Made by a program: the position numbers and the translations under genes | Part shown: positions 1-5,457 of the stretch, piece by piece | Layout of the letters: every line of letters begins with the position of its first letter | How positions within the stretch are numbered: position 1 is the stretch's first letter | Notes under the pieces: generated by a model | The model's input: only the letters and a program-made list of their open reading frames with translations | Databases searched by the model: none | What the model was told of the DNA's origin: nothing | From: an uncultured Ilumatobacter sp. | GTDB lineage: Bacteria; Actinomycetota; Acidimicrobiia; Acidimicrobiales; Ilumatobacteraceae | Direction: 5' to 3' | NCBI GenBank assembly: GCA_938049325.1 | Contig: CALICC010000109.1 | Location: 1 to 15,534 of the forward strand | Length of the DNA: 15,534 nt

Positions 1-21
1 CCCCCATCAATCGCGTGCGCG

Positions 22-102
22 GTTGGAGCAGCGGAACGTGCATGGCTCGCAACCCTAGAGGCCGATCCATGAAGCCACGGTGAAGCCGTGACTGCCTCCA
101 AC
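22..102. other. Candidate folded RNA element (three-way junction), strand unknown
   Basis: Three nested inverted repeats fit a three-way junction. The outer helix pairs 22-31 with 92-102 (GTTGGAGCAG with CTGCCTCCAAC, 10 pairs and one bulged C at 95). One inner helix pairs 41-45 with 67-71 (CATGG/CCATG). A second pairs 76-80 with 86-90 (CACGG/CCGTG) around a TGAAG loop. No coding gene covers it. It matches no riboswitch class I know: on the minus strand CTAGGGTTGCG resembles part of the ykkC/guanidine-I core, but the rest of that core is missing. It may be a leader of a gene left of the window, an sRNA, or chance pairing in GC-rich DNA. Confidence 0.25.
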
Positions 103-135
103 TCGGAGCGCCGCGCCGGCCCCGAAAACGACCGA

Positions 136-168
136 AGCCGCTGCGGCCCAGTAAAGGCAGCAGCGGCT
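136..168 (-). terminator. Hairpin terminator downstream of sodN
   Basis: A perfect 9-bp inverted repeat, AGCCGCTGC (136-144) and GCAGCGGCT (160-168), encloses a 15-nt loop. It lies 18 bp beyond the sodN stop. Read on the minus strand it is followed by TCGGTCGTTTTCGG, a short T run. This fits an intrinsic terminator for sodN, although the T tract is weak as is common in GC-rich actinobacteria. Confidence 0.5.
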
Positions 169-186
169 CGATCAGCGACGGGGTGT

Positions 187-609
187 TCAGCTGGGCGGGT
201 AGACGCCCATGCCCTTCGCCTTTTCGGTCTGCCAGAAGATGTCGGCGATCTCGTCGATGTAGGTCACGAGCTGCTCACCTACGGCCGGGTCCATCGACTT
301 CTTGGCTTCACCGGCCTGATGGACGGCCTTCCAGAACAACTCGTGCAGCTGCGGGAATTCTTCGAAGTGCGGCGGCGCGAAGAAGTCGGCCCAGAGCACC
401 ATGAGGTGATGCTTGGTTTCTTCGGCGCGCTCTTCCTTGATGGAGATGCAGCGGGCACGAAAGACCTCGTCGTCGGACTCGGCGTACTTCTTCGCGGTCT
501 TGACGACCGACAGTGCCTCGATCTTGGCCTGCGCCGGGTCGTAGACCCCGCAGTAGAGATCGCAGTGTGCGTGAGCAACGGTGGCAGTGGTGAACAACTT
601 GGCGAACAT
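187..609 (-). CDS. sodN: Nickel-containing superoxide dismutase
   Basis: This 140-residue protein is a NiSOD, which converts superoxide to oxygen and hydrogen peroxide in a hexameric four-helix-bundle enzyme. A 14-residue propeptide ending ...TVAHA precedes the nickel hook HCDLYCGVY (residues 15-23), followed by DPAQAKIEA and the family pattern KEERAEETKHHLMVLWADFF-APPHFE. After cleavage His15 would be the N-terminal nickel ligand, with Cys16 and Cys20 as thiolate ligands; Tyr23 is the conserved hook tyrosine. The odd point is Tyr19 (mature position 5), where the family hook HCxxPCGxY has proline; the codon is TAC. The ATG at 609 is chosen because AAGGAG (615-620) stands 5 nt upstream and the propeptide length fits. 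The open frame extends further upstream but without similarity. Its protease sodX is divergent, 72 bp away. Identification is secure. Confidence 0.96.
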   Translation of the reverse strand: MFAKLFTTATVAHAHCDLYCGVYDPAQAKIEALSVVKTAKKYAESDDEVFRARCISIKEERAEETKHHLMVLWADFFAPPHFEEFPQLHELFWKAVHQAGEAKKSMDPAVGEQLVTYIDEIADIFWQTEKAKGMGVYPPS

Positions 610-614
610 CTGAT

Positions 615-620
615 CTCCTT
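615..620 (-). promoter_or_regulatory. Ribosome binding site of sodN
   Basis: On the minus strand AAGGAG lies 5 nt before the ATG at 609. It fixes the sodN start in a frame that stays open to 837, and it contrasts with the leaderless-looking start of divergent sodX. Confidence 0.8.
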
Positions 621-658
621 GGATTGCGAACGGGACGCTGTGGCGTTCCCCTGACTGT

Positions 659-673
659 TGTAGCGAACCTACA
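659..673. promoter_or_regulatory. Inverted repeat in the sodN-sodX intergenic region, possible operator
   Basis: TGTAG (659-663) and CTACA (669-673) form a perfect inverted repeat with a 5-nt spacer. The right arm overlaps the putative sodX -10 box TACACT (670-675). A possible sodN -10, TAGGTT on the minus strand (671-666), lies across the same site. A regulator bound here could control both genes. The arms are short, so chance is not excluded, and the site does not resemble the Streptomyces Nur box as I know it. Confidence 0.3.
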
Positions 674-675
674 CT
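670..675 (+). promoter_or_regulatory. -10 box of sodX (leaderless start)
   Basis: TACACT fits the actinobacterial TANNNT -10 element and ends 6 nt before the GTG at 682. Transcription would begin at or next to the start codon. No Shine-Dalgarno sequence precedes the GTG. Confidence 0.55.
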
Positions 676-681
676 CCCAGC

Positions 682-1014
682 GTGTCGGATCGCCCACCTC
701 GTCGCTGGGTTCGTCGCCATTTTCGGCGGTTCGTGGTGGCGGACCGCTCGATGGAACCGACCTTGAGCGCCGGGCAGGGACTCGTCGCAGTGCGGAGCTC
801 GCGCGCTCGAGTTGGTCAGCTCCGCTGCGTCGAGCATCCCGATCGCGAAGGCTTCTGGCTGGTCAAACGCGTGGCGGACCTACCGTCGCCTGGCTGTATG
901 TGGGTGAGTTCCGACAACGCGGGTGTTGCCACGGTCGACTCCGAGCAACTCGGCCTACTCCCGGTCGAAGGAAGCTGGCGCGTCCTCGTCCGCATCCCGC
1001 TCCGACTGATGTAG
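682..1014 (+). CDS. sodX: NiSOD maturation protease (S26 signal-peptidase-like)
   Basis: This 110-residue protein belongs to the S26 (LexA/signal peptidase) fold family. It carries the catalytic serine motif DRSMEPTL (residues 22-29), the lysine box WLVKRVADLP and the C-terminal box WVSSDNAGVATVDSEQLG, all hallmarks of S26 peptidases. Proteins of this type encoded next to sodN remove the NiSOD propeptide to expose the His nickel ligand; here the substrate bond would be Ala14-His15 of the divergent sodN product. It has no membrane segment, as expected for the cytoplasmic maturase and unlike true signal peptidase I. The GTG start is preferred because TACACT lies 6 nt upstream and the catalytic box follows closely. 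It is slightly short but has all motifs. Confidence 0.88.
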   Translation: MSDRPPRRWVRRHFRRFVVADRSMEPTLSAGQGLVAVRSSRARVGQLRCVEHPDREGFWLVKRVADLPSPGCMWVSSDNAGVATVDSEQLGLLPVEGSWRVLVRIPLRLM

Positions 1015-1041
1015 CCGTCGCTGACGCTTCGCCGACTGTTT

Positions 1042-1056
1042 CGCGAACCGTTCGCG
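1042..1056. repeat. 15-bp palindrome between sodX and the thioredoxin gene
   Basis: CGCGAAC (1042-1048), one central C, then GTTCGCG (1050-1056) form a perfect interrupted palindrome. It sits 27 bp after the sodX stop and 44 bp before the thioredoxin ATG. It could be an operator or a short hairpin; no T run follows, so a terminator is unlikely. Confidence 0.35.
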
Positions 1057-1100
1057 GACCTGGCGGACGAGATTCGCAACCTCGTGACAAGCTGGTGGAC

Positions 1101-1820
1101 ATGGATCGACGCCGACTCATCGCTGCACTTTCGATCGGCCTCGTCGGTGCGGTGGTCATCGGCCTCTTCGCAACGGCGAACAACGACGACGCTGAAGGCG
1201 CCGAGCGCCTCCCCGACGCTGCTGGCGCACCTGCGGCGTCAGCAGGCACATCGTCAGACGCAACGTCAGACGCGGCGTCGCCCGACTCACAATCGGACAC
1301 TGCCGGGTCCCAGCCGGCAACAACACAAGCGCCTCCGCCGACGATCGACGAGAACGTGCCCGATCTCCCCAATCGGGGACCGCATCCCGAGTTTCTCGAG
1401 GTGCAAGAGTGGATCCAGACCGACGCCACGTCGTTCGATGACTTCGACGGCAAGGTCATCGCCGTCCAGTTCTGGACGTTCGGATGCCACAACTGCCAGG
1501 CCACGTGGCCGCACATGCGCGACCTCTATGAGAAGTACGGCGGCGACGATTTCGAGATCGTCGGCGTGCATGCTCCTGAGTTCGATTTCGAGCGCGACGT
1601 CGACGCCGTCGCCGCGGCTGCTGCCGACAACGACCTCACGTGGCCGATTGCCATCGACAACGAGAAGCTCAACTTCCGGTCGTGGCAGGAACGTCGCTTC
1701 TGGCCACGGATCTTCTTGATCGACCAAGACGGCAACGTGCGCTATGACCACATCGGCGAGGGCGCCTACGACGACATCGACGCCGCGGTCGGCGCACTGA
1801 TTGCCGAGGGCCAGAGCTGA
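1101..1820 (+). CDS. Membrane-anchored thioredoxin-like protein (TlpA/DipZ redoxin type)
   Basis: The 239-residue product has an N-terminal signal anchor (basic MDRRR, hydrophobic residues 7-25), then a low-complexity Ala/Ser/Thr/Asp/Pro linker to about residue 82, then a thioredoxin-fold domain. The active site is WTFGCHNC (Cys129 and Cys132), close to the WTYSCINC type of mycobacterial DipZ redoxin domains. The cis-proline region is FWPRIFLID (Pro202). It should act outside the membrane as a thiol-disulfide oxidoreductase, for example in cytochrome c maturation or disulfide reduction; the substrate is unknown. The ATG at 1101 begins the anchor; GTG at 1095 is an in-frame alternative, and no strong ribosome binding site is visible. 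The CcdA-like gene starts 16 bp downstream, suggesting an operon in which that protein feeds electrons to this one. Confidence 0.85.
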   Translation: MDRRRLIAALSIGLVGAVVIGLFATANNDDAEGAERLPDAAGAPAASAGTSSDATSDAASPDSQSDTAGSQPATTQAPPPTIDENVPDLPNRGPHPEFLEVQEWIQTDATSFDDFDGKVIAVQFWTFGCHNCQATWPHMRDLYEKYGGDDFEIVGVHAPEFDFERDVDAVAAAAADNDLTWPIAIDNEKLNFRSWQERRFWPRIFLIDQDGNVRYDHIGEGAYDDIDAAVGALIAEGQS

Positions 1821-1836
1821 CGGGCGTGCACCGCCG

Positions 1837-2445
1837 ATGATCGACGCGTTCGTCGAGGGCGTCCGATCGCTCAGCCAGGTGTGCCACTTGGTGATTGTCG
1901 TTCCCGTCGCGCTGACGATTCTTGCAGCGCGCGGCCGCTGGCAAGGCGCCGTCGGAGCGATCGCTGGCGTGGTTGTCGGCGGCTGGATCTTTGCCGCAGG
2001 CTGGGTCGACGTGACCGATGCGCGCCTGCGTGTCTCGGCAGTGGCGGTCGCCGCTGTCGTTGCTGCACTGTGGTTCGCCACGAGCGAGCGCCCGAACGTG
2101 CCGGAACGACTTCGTTCTCCGTGGGCAATCGCGGCCGCCTCGGCCGGCGTCGCTCTGATCGTCACTCATTGGTGGCGACCGTGCGTCGGCGTCGAACTCG
2201 GTCAGATTCTCACCAACACCCCGAGCGAACCTTTCCGGCAGTTGCCCGCCGCCGCCGGATTCATGCTCGGCGTCGCGATTCCCGTGGTGCTGCTGTCGCT
2301 CGCGTTCGTCGCGGTTCGCCCGACGCCCGGCGCACTCACCAAGGTCAGCCTGGGCGGAACGATCGTCTTCGTGTTGCTGGCGGCCTCGGTCGTGGCCGGG
2401 CAACATGGCGAAATCGTGTCCCGTCTCTTCCAGTGGAGCCAGTAG
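1837..2445 (+). CDS. Polytopic membrane protein, CcdA/DsbD transmembrane-domain-like
   Basis: The 202-residue protein is strongly hydrophobic, with about five to six membrane segments (roughly 14-30, 38-56, 65-80, 97-113, 138-160, 170-188). Two cysteines stand where CcdA/DsbD proteins keep their redox pair: Cys16 in SLSQVCHL (compare LSPCVLP) and Cys116 in HWWRPCVGVELGQIL (compare GWTPCIGPILG). I infer a divergent CcdA-type electron carrier moving reducing equivalents across the membrane to the thioredoxin encoded just upstream. The first proline of the usual SPC motif is replaced, so similarity is partial and the call rests on context as well. ATG 1837 is preferred; TTG 1801 is in frame but would overlap the upstream gene. 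Confidence 0.62.
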   Translation: MIDAFVEGVRSLSQVCHLVIVVPVALTILAARGRWQGAVGAIAGVVVGGWIFAAGWVDVTDARLRVSAVAVAAVVAALWFATSERPNVPERLRSPWAIAAASAGVALIVTHWWRPCVGVELGQILTNTPSEPFRQLPAAAGFMLGVAIPVVLLSLAFVAVRPTPGALTKVSLGGTIVFVLLAASVVAGQHGEIVSRLFQWSQ

Positions 2446-2446
2446 C

Positions 2447-2452
2447 TACCCT
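2447..2452 (+). promoter_or_regulatory. -10 box of the 132-residue hypothetical gene (leaderless start)
   Basis: TACCCT fits TANNNT and ends 7 nt before the ATG at 2460. It overlaps the region just after the upstream stop codon. There is no Shine-Dalgarno sequence, so this gene probably has its own leaderless promoter. Confidence 0.5.
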
Positions 2453-2459
2453 GCACGAC

Positions 2460-2858
2460 ATGCAGATCGTCTCCGCATTGTTCGTCGAAAACTTCGAGAT
2501 GCGTCAGGCTCCTGGCCCGTCGACGCGGATCGACATGACCGGCGTCATGTTTTCCCAGGCGGCGCCCTCGCCAGTGCCCTTGACCCTCGACCCGCACCTC
2601 GTTGCGTTGATCTTCTGTCCGGAAGGTGAATCCGGAAGCGGTGTGTTCGAAGTCGTGTTCCGACGTGGCGTCGACGAAGACAGCGAACAAGTCGCGCGCA
2701 ACGTGAGCCCGTTCACGGTCGAGCCCGGCAAGTTCACCTACCGCCTCGTCAAAGGGGAACTCGACTTCGAGGAGTACGGCCAGATCTTCGCCCACTGTCG
2801 CGTTGACAAAGAGCCCTGGCACCTCGTCCCCTTCACCCTCCTCCCACCCGTCGACTGA
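2460..2858 (+). CDS. Hypothetical protein, resembles DUF6941-type small proteins
   Basis: This 132-residue soluble protein has no signal peptide or membrane segment. It begins MQIVSALFVENFEMR, and the alternation of short strands suggests an all-beta fold: VPLTLDPHLVALIF, GVFEVVFRR, GKFTYRLV, and a C-terminal WHLVPFTLLPP. The opening 'ALFVENFE' and the pattern of strands recall the DUF6941 family of actinobacterial proteins of unknown function, but I cannot confirm this by eye. The ATG is 14 bp past the membrane-protein stop and has its own -10 box, so it may not belong to that operon. No function is assigned. Confidence 0.75.
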   Translation: MQIVSALFVENFEMRQAPGPSTRIDMTGVMFSQAAPSPVPLTLDPHLVALIFCPEGESGSGVFEVVFRRGVDEDSEQVARNVSPFTVEPGKFTYRLVKGELDFEEYGQIFAHCRVDKEPWHLVPFTLLPPVD

Positions 2859-2870
2859 CCGAATCGATCG

Positions 2871-2943
2871 CTGGGTCCTTTCCGTCCCGGCACCACCGCT
2901 ACGCAGTCTGGGTCCTTTTGGTCCTGGCACCATCGCTACGCAG
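2871..2943. repeat. Two tandem copies of a 36-bp intergenic repeat
   Basis: Copy 1 (2871-2906) and copy 2 (2908-2943) both begin CTGGGTCCTTT and end CGCTACGCAG. They match at 32 of 36 positions and are separated by one T. A fragment GGCACCACCG follows copy 2 (2943-2952), and TGGGTC (2909-2914) is inverted as GACCCA (2954-2959). The repeat fills the non-coding gap between 2859 and 2982. It may be one instance of a dispersed actinobacterial intergenic repeat; only a genome search can show that. Confidence 0.75.
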
Positions 2944-2970
2944 GCACCACCGTGACCCAATGGATGTCGG

Positions 2971-2976
2971 TACGGT
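2971..2976 (+). promoter_or_regulatory. -10 box of the SRPBCC gene (leaderless start)
   Basis: TACGGT fits TANNNT and ends 6 nt before the GTG at 2983, the same spacing as at sodX. A GGAG at 2978-2981 is only one base from the start, too close to serve as a ribosome binding site. Confidence 0.5.
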
Positions 2977-2982
2977 TGGAGC

Positions 2983-3462
2983 GTGCCGAGAGTTGAAGCC
3001 ACGCACACGGTTTCCGTGTCGAAATCTGTTGCGTTTGCTGTGTCGCAGACCCACGGGCCCACCCGACTGCTCTGGGACCCATTCATCCATCGGCAGCACC
3101 TGATCGACGCAGACGCACCGGCGAAGGGTGTGCGCACCCAGACCGTGTCGCGCCACCGCCTCAAGATGGTGTCGGAGTACGTCTCGTACCGAGCGCCCGA
3201 CCAGGTCGGCATGAAGATGGTCGAAGGCCCTTGGTTCTTCAAGAGTTTTGCCGGCGGTTGGGCCTTTCACGAGGGCGCGACACCCGACGAAACGCTGGCG
3301 ACGTGGCGCTACACGTTCAGCATTCGCCCGAAGTGGATTGCACCGATCGCGGACCGAATCGGCGTCCGGCTTCTGCAGCGCGACATCGACGCGCGGATCG
3401 CCGCCTGGGCGCGAGCCTGTGAGAATCCCGAGGTGTTGCGCGCCATTTCCATTCACGAATAG
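2983..3462 (+). CDS. SRPBCC-family (START-like / polyketide cyclase) protein
   Basis: The 159-residue protein starts with the strand pattern typical of the SRPBCC helix-grip fold (EATHTVSVSKSVAFAVSQ), continues WDPFIHRQHLID, then a central beta region (HRLKMVSEYVSYRAPDQVGMKMVEGPWFFKSFAGGWAFHE) and ends in a long C-terminal helix (IGVRLLQRDIDARIAAWARAC). Such proteins bind hydrophobic ligands in an inner cavity; many act as lipid or polyketide binding or cyclase proteins, and the ligand here is unknown. GTG is the start because the fold begins at once and a -10 box stands 6 nt upstream. A 12-bp duplication at the 3' end repeats the stop codon in frame. It appears to be transcribed alone, ahead of tkt. 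Confidence 0.75.
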   Translation: MPRVEATHTVSVSKSVAFAVSQTHGPTRLLWDPFIHRQHLIDADAPAKGVRTQTVSRHRLKMVSEYVSYRAPDQVGMKMVEGPWFFKSFAGGWAFHEGATPDETLATWRYTFSIRPKWIAPIADRIGVRLLQRDIDARIAAWARACENPEVLRAISIHE

Positions 3463-3477
3463 GCACACGAATAGGCA
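3454..3477 (+). repeat. Perfect 12-bp tandem duplication across the SRPBCC stop codon
   Basis: CACGAATAGGCA occurs at 3454-3465 and again at 3466-3477. Because the unit is 12 bp the second copy keeps the frame and supplies a second in-frame TAG (3472-3474) after the first (3460-3462). This looks like a recent slippage event. Confidence 0.85.
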
Positions 3478-3498
3478 GTCGTCCGGCGCTCGGTCCAC

Positions 3499-3504
3499 TA
3501 CCGT
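3499..3504 (+). promoter_or_regulatory. -10 box of tkt (leaderless start)
   Basis: TACCGT fits TANNNT and ends 7 nt before the GTG at 3512. There is no Shine-Dalgarno sequence. The site supports GTG 3512 over the longer open frame that extends upstream through the SRPBCC gene. Confidence 0.5.
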
Positions 3505-3511
3505 CACGGCC

Positions 3512-5446
3512 GTGCATTTGACCGCCGAACAGGATTCCAACGCCGTCGCAATCATCCGCGGGATGTCGATGGACGGACCACTTGCCGCGAACAGCGGCCA
3601 CCAGGGAACGGGCATGGCGCTCGCGCCGCTAGCACACGTGCTGTACAGCCGCGTGATGAACCACGATCCGGCAAACCCGCAGTGGCCCAATCGTGACCGG
3701 TTCGTCCTGTCGAACGGCCACGTGTCGATCATGCAGTACGCCATGCTGTTCCTGTCCGGCTACGGCCTGACCCTCGACGATCTCAAGAACTTCCGTCAGT
3801 GGGAGTCGGCAACGCCAGGACACCCCGAAGTCGGCCACACCGCTGGTGTCGAGGTGACGACGGGGCCCCTCGGTCAAGGTTTCGCCAACGCGGTGGGCAT
3901 GGCCATTGCCGAGGCCAATCAACGTGCCCGCTTCGGCGCCGACGTCGTCGATCACTACACGTACGTGATCGCAGGTGACGGCTGCCTGATGGAGGGCATC
4001 AGCCACGAGGCAGCCGACATGGCCGGACACCTCGGCCTCGGCCACCTGATCTGCATCTTCGATGACAACAAGATCACGATCGACGGCGACACCGACCTCA
4101 CGACCAGCGTCGACATGGCGGCTCGCTTCCGGTCGTACGGCTGGGACGTCGTCGATCTTGGCGACATCGCCAACGACCTCGACGGAATCCAGGCAGCGAT
4201 CGACGCAGCGAAGCAGACCGACAAGCCGTCGTTCTTGATGCTGCGCACGCACGTCGGCCACCCGTCGCCGAAGTGGGAGGACGACCACAGCGCGCACGGC
4301 AACCCGTTCACTGCGGAGGACGTCACGGCCACCAAACAGGTCATGGGCATTCCCGACGAGCCGTTCTGGGCTCCCGACGACGTCGTCGCTGCCTACCGCG
4401 CCGCCGTCGCCGAACGTGCCGCAGCGGCGACGAGTGAGTGGACCGCACCCGACTCCCCCGAGTGGGTCGCCGCGCAGACCGGCACCGGCTTGGACGGCTG
4501 GGACACCGACCTGCCGAGCTACGACCAGGGCGAATCTCTCGCCACACGCAAAGCGATTCAGAAAGCACTCGACGCCACGTTCGAGAACCTGCCCGGCCTC
4601 ATGAGCGGCTCGGCTGACCTCAAGGGCAGCAACGGCGTCGCGCTCGGCGCATCGCATCCGTTCTCGACCGACGCCCCAGACGGCCAGTACATCCACTACG
4701 GCATCCGAGAGCACGCCATGGGCGCAATCGCCGTCGGCATGGCGTTGCACGGCGGTGCGCTCCCGGTCACGGCCACCTTCTTCGTCTTCGCCGACTACAT
4801 GCGTCCGCCGATCCGCCTCGCTGCGCTGTCCGGCGCGAAGGTCTGCTTCGTGTTCACCCACGACTCCGTCGGTGTGGGCGAGGACGGACCAACACACCAG
4901 CCGATCGAACAGCTCGCGAGTCTGCGCGTCATCCCGAACCTCCACGTGATTCGACCGGCCGACGGCAACGAGACCATTCAGGCGTGGGCCGACATCGTGC
5001 GCCACGACGGCCCGTCCGCGTTGATCCTCAGCCGTCAGAACATTCCGGTCACCACCGATGGCTCGGCCGTCGCTCGTGGTGCTGGCATCGTGTGCGCTGC
5101 GGCGTCCACACCGCAGGTCGTACTGGTCGCCACCGGCAGCGAAGTCGCCGTGTGCGCAGAGGCAGCCGACACGCTCGCAGAGAAGGGCATTGCCTGCCAG
5201 GTCGTCTCGATGCCGAGCATCGACCGCTTCCAAAGCCAAGACGCCGCGTTCCGCGCCGAGATTTTCCCAGCGGGTGTTCCCGTGTTGTCGGTCGAAGCCG
5301 GCGTCACCTTCGGCTGGGCCGCCTATGCCGACGACTCGATCGGTATCGATCGTTTCGGTGCCAGCGCCCCCGGCGGACTTGTCCTCGACAAACTCGGAAT
5401 CAACCCCACCAACGTCGTCGAGCGCGCCATCGCGCTCGTCAAGTAA
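3512..5446 (+). CDS. tkt: Transketolase
   Basis: This 644-residue ThDP enzyme moves two-carbon ketol units between sugar phosphates in the non-oxidative pentose phosphate pathway, in the cytoplasm. Visible motifs in order are NSGHQG (His30), LSNGH (His70), GPLGQGFANAVGMA, the ThDP/Mg motif starting GDGCLMEG (155-162) and closing with the Asn of DDN (186), the Pyr-domain catalytic glutamate in YGIREHAMG (Glu400), and THDSVGVGEDGPTHQP (His450, His462). The C-terminal domain runs from about 535 to the end. It is slightly shorter than the usual 660-700 residues but complete. GTG 3512 begins the standard N-terminus (LTAEQDSNAVAIIRGMSMD). tal follows after 11 bp, so the two form an operon. Confidence 0.97.
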   Translation: MHLTAEQDSNAVAIIRGMSMDGPLAANSGHQGTGMALAPLAHVLYSRVMNHDPANPQWPNRDRFVLSNGHVSIMQYAMLFLSGYGLTLDDLKNFRQWESATPGHPEVGHTAGVEVTTGPLGQGFANAVGMAIAEANQRARFGADVVDHYTYVIAGDGCLMEGISHEAADMAGHLGLGHLICIFDDNKITIDGDTDLTTSVDMAARFRSYGWDVVDLGDIANDLDGIQAAIDAAKQTDKPSFLMLRTHVGHPSPKWEDDHSAHGNPFTAEDVTATKQVMGIPDEPFWAPDDVVAAYRAAVAERAAAATSEWTAPDSPEWVAAQTGTGLDGWDTDLPSYDQGESLATRKAIQKALDATFENLPGLMSGSADLKGSNGVALGASHPFSTDAPDGQYIHYGIREHAMGAIAVGMALHGGALPVTATFFVFADYMRPPIRLAALSGAKVCFVFTHDSVGVGEDGPTHQPIEQLASLRVIPNLHVIRPADGNETIQAWADIVRHDGPSALILSRQNIPVTTDGSAVARGAGIVCAAASTPQVVLVATGSEVAVCAEAADTLAEKGIACQVVSMPSIDRFQSQDAAFRAEIFPAGVPVLSVEAGVTFGWAAYADDSIGIDRFGASAPGGLVLDKLGINPTNVVERAIALVK

Positions 5447-5451
5447 CGGAG
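5447..5451 (+). promoter_or_regulatory. Ribosome binding site of tal
   Basis: CGGAG lies 6 nt before the tal ATG, directly after the tkt stop codon. It fixes the tal start and shows that the internal gene of this operon uses Shine-Dalgarno initiation, unlike the leaderless-looking tkt. Confidence 0.65.
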
Positions 5452-5457
5452 CACGTC

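Noticed and set aside
45..62. CTAGGGTTGCG on the minus strand, similar to part of the ykkC/guanidine-I riboswitch core
   Set aside because: The remaining conserved blocks of that riboswitch are absent and the surrounding helices do not match its fold.
88..654. Plus-strand open frame of 188 codons over sodN
   Set aside because: It is antisense to NiSOD. Its translation mirrors the sodN codon pattern and has no recognisable domain.
610..837. N-terminal extension of sodN to 837
   Set aside because: The extra 76 residues overlap divergent sodX, and the ribosome binding site and propeptide length fix the start at 609.
2202..3242. Minus-strand open frame of 346 codons across the 2460 gene, the repeats and the SRPBCC gene
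   Set aside because: It runs through the intergenic repeat and antisense to two better-supported genes, with no domain signature.
3629..5239. Long open frame (536 codons) on the minus strand inside tkt
   Set aside because: It is antisense to a clear transketolase, has the low-complexity composition typical of GC-rich shadow frames, and shows no family motif.
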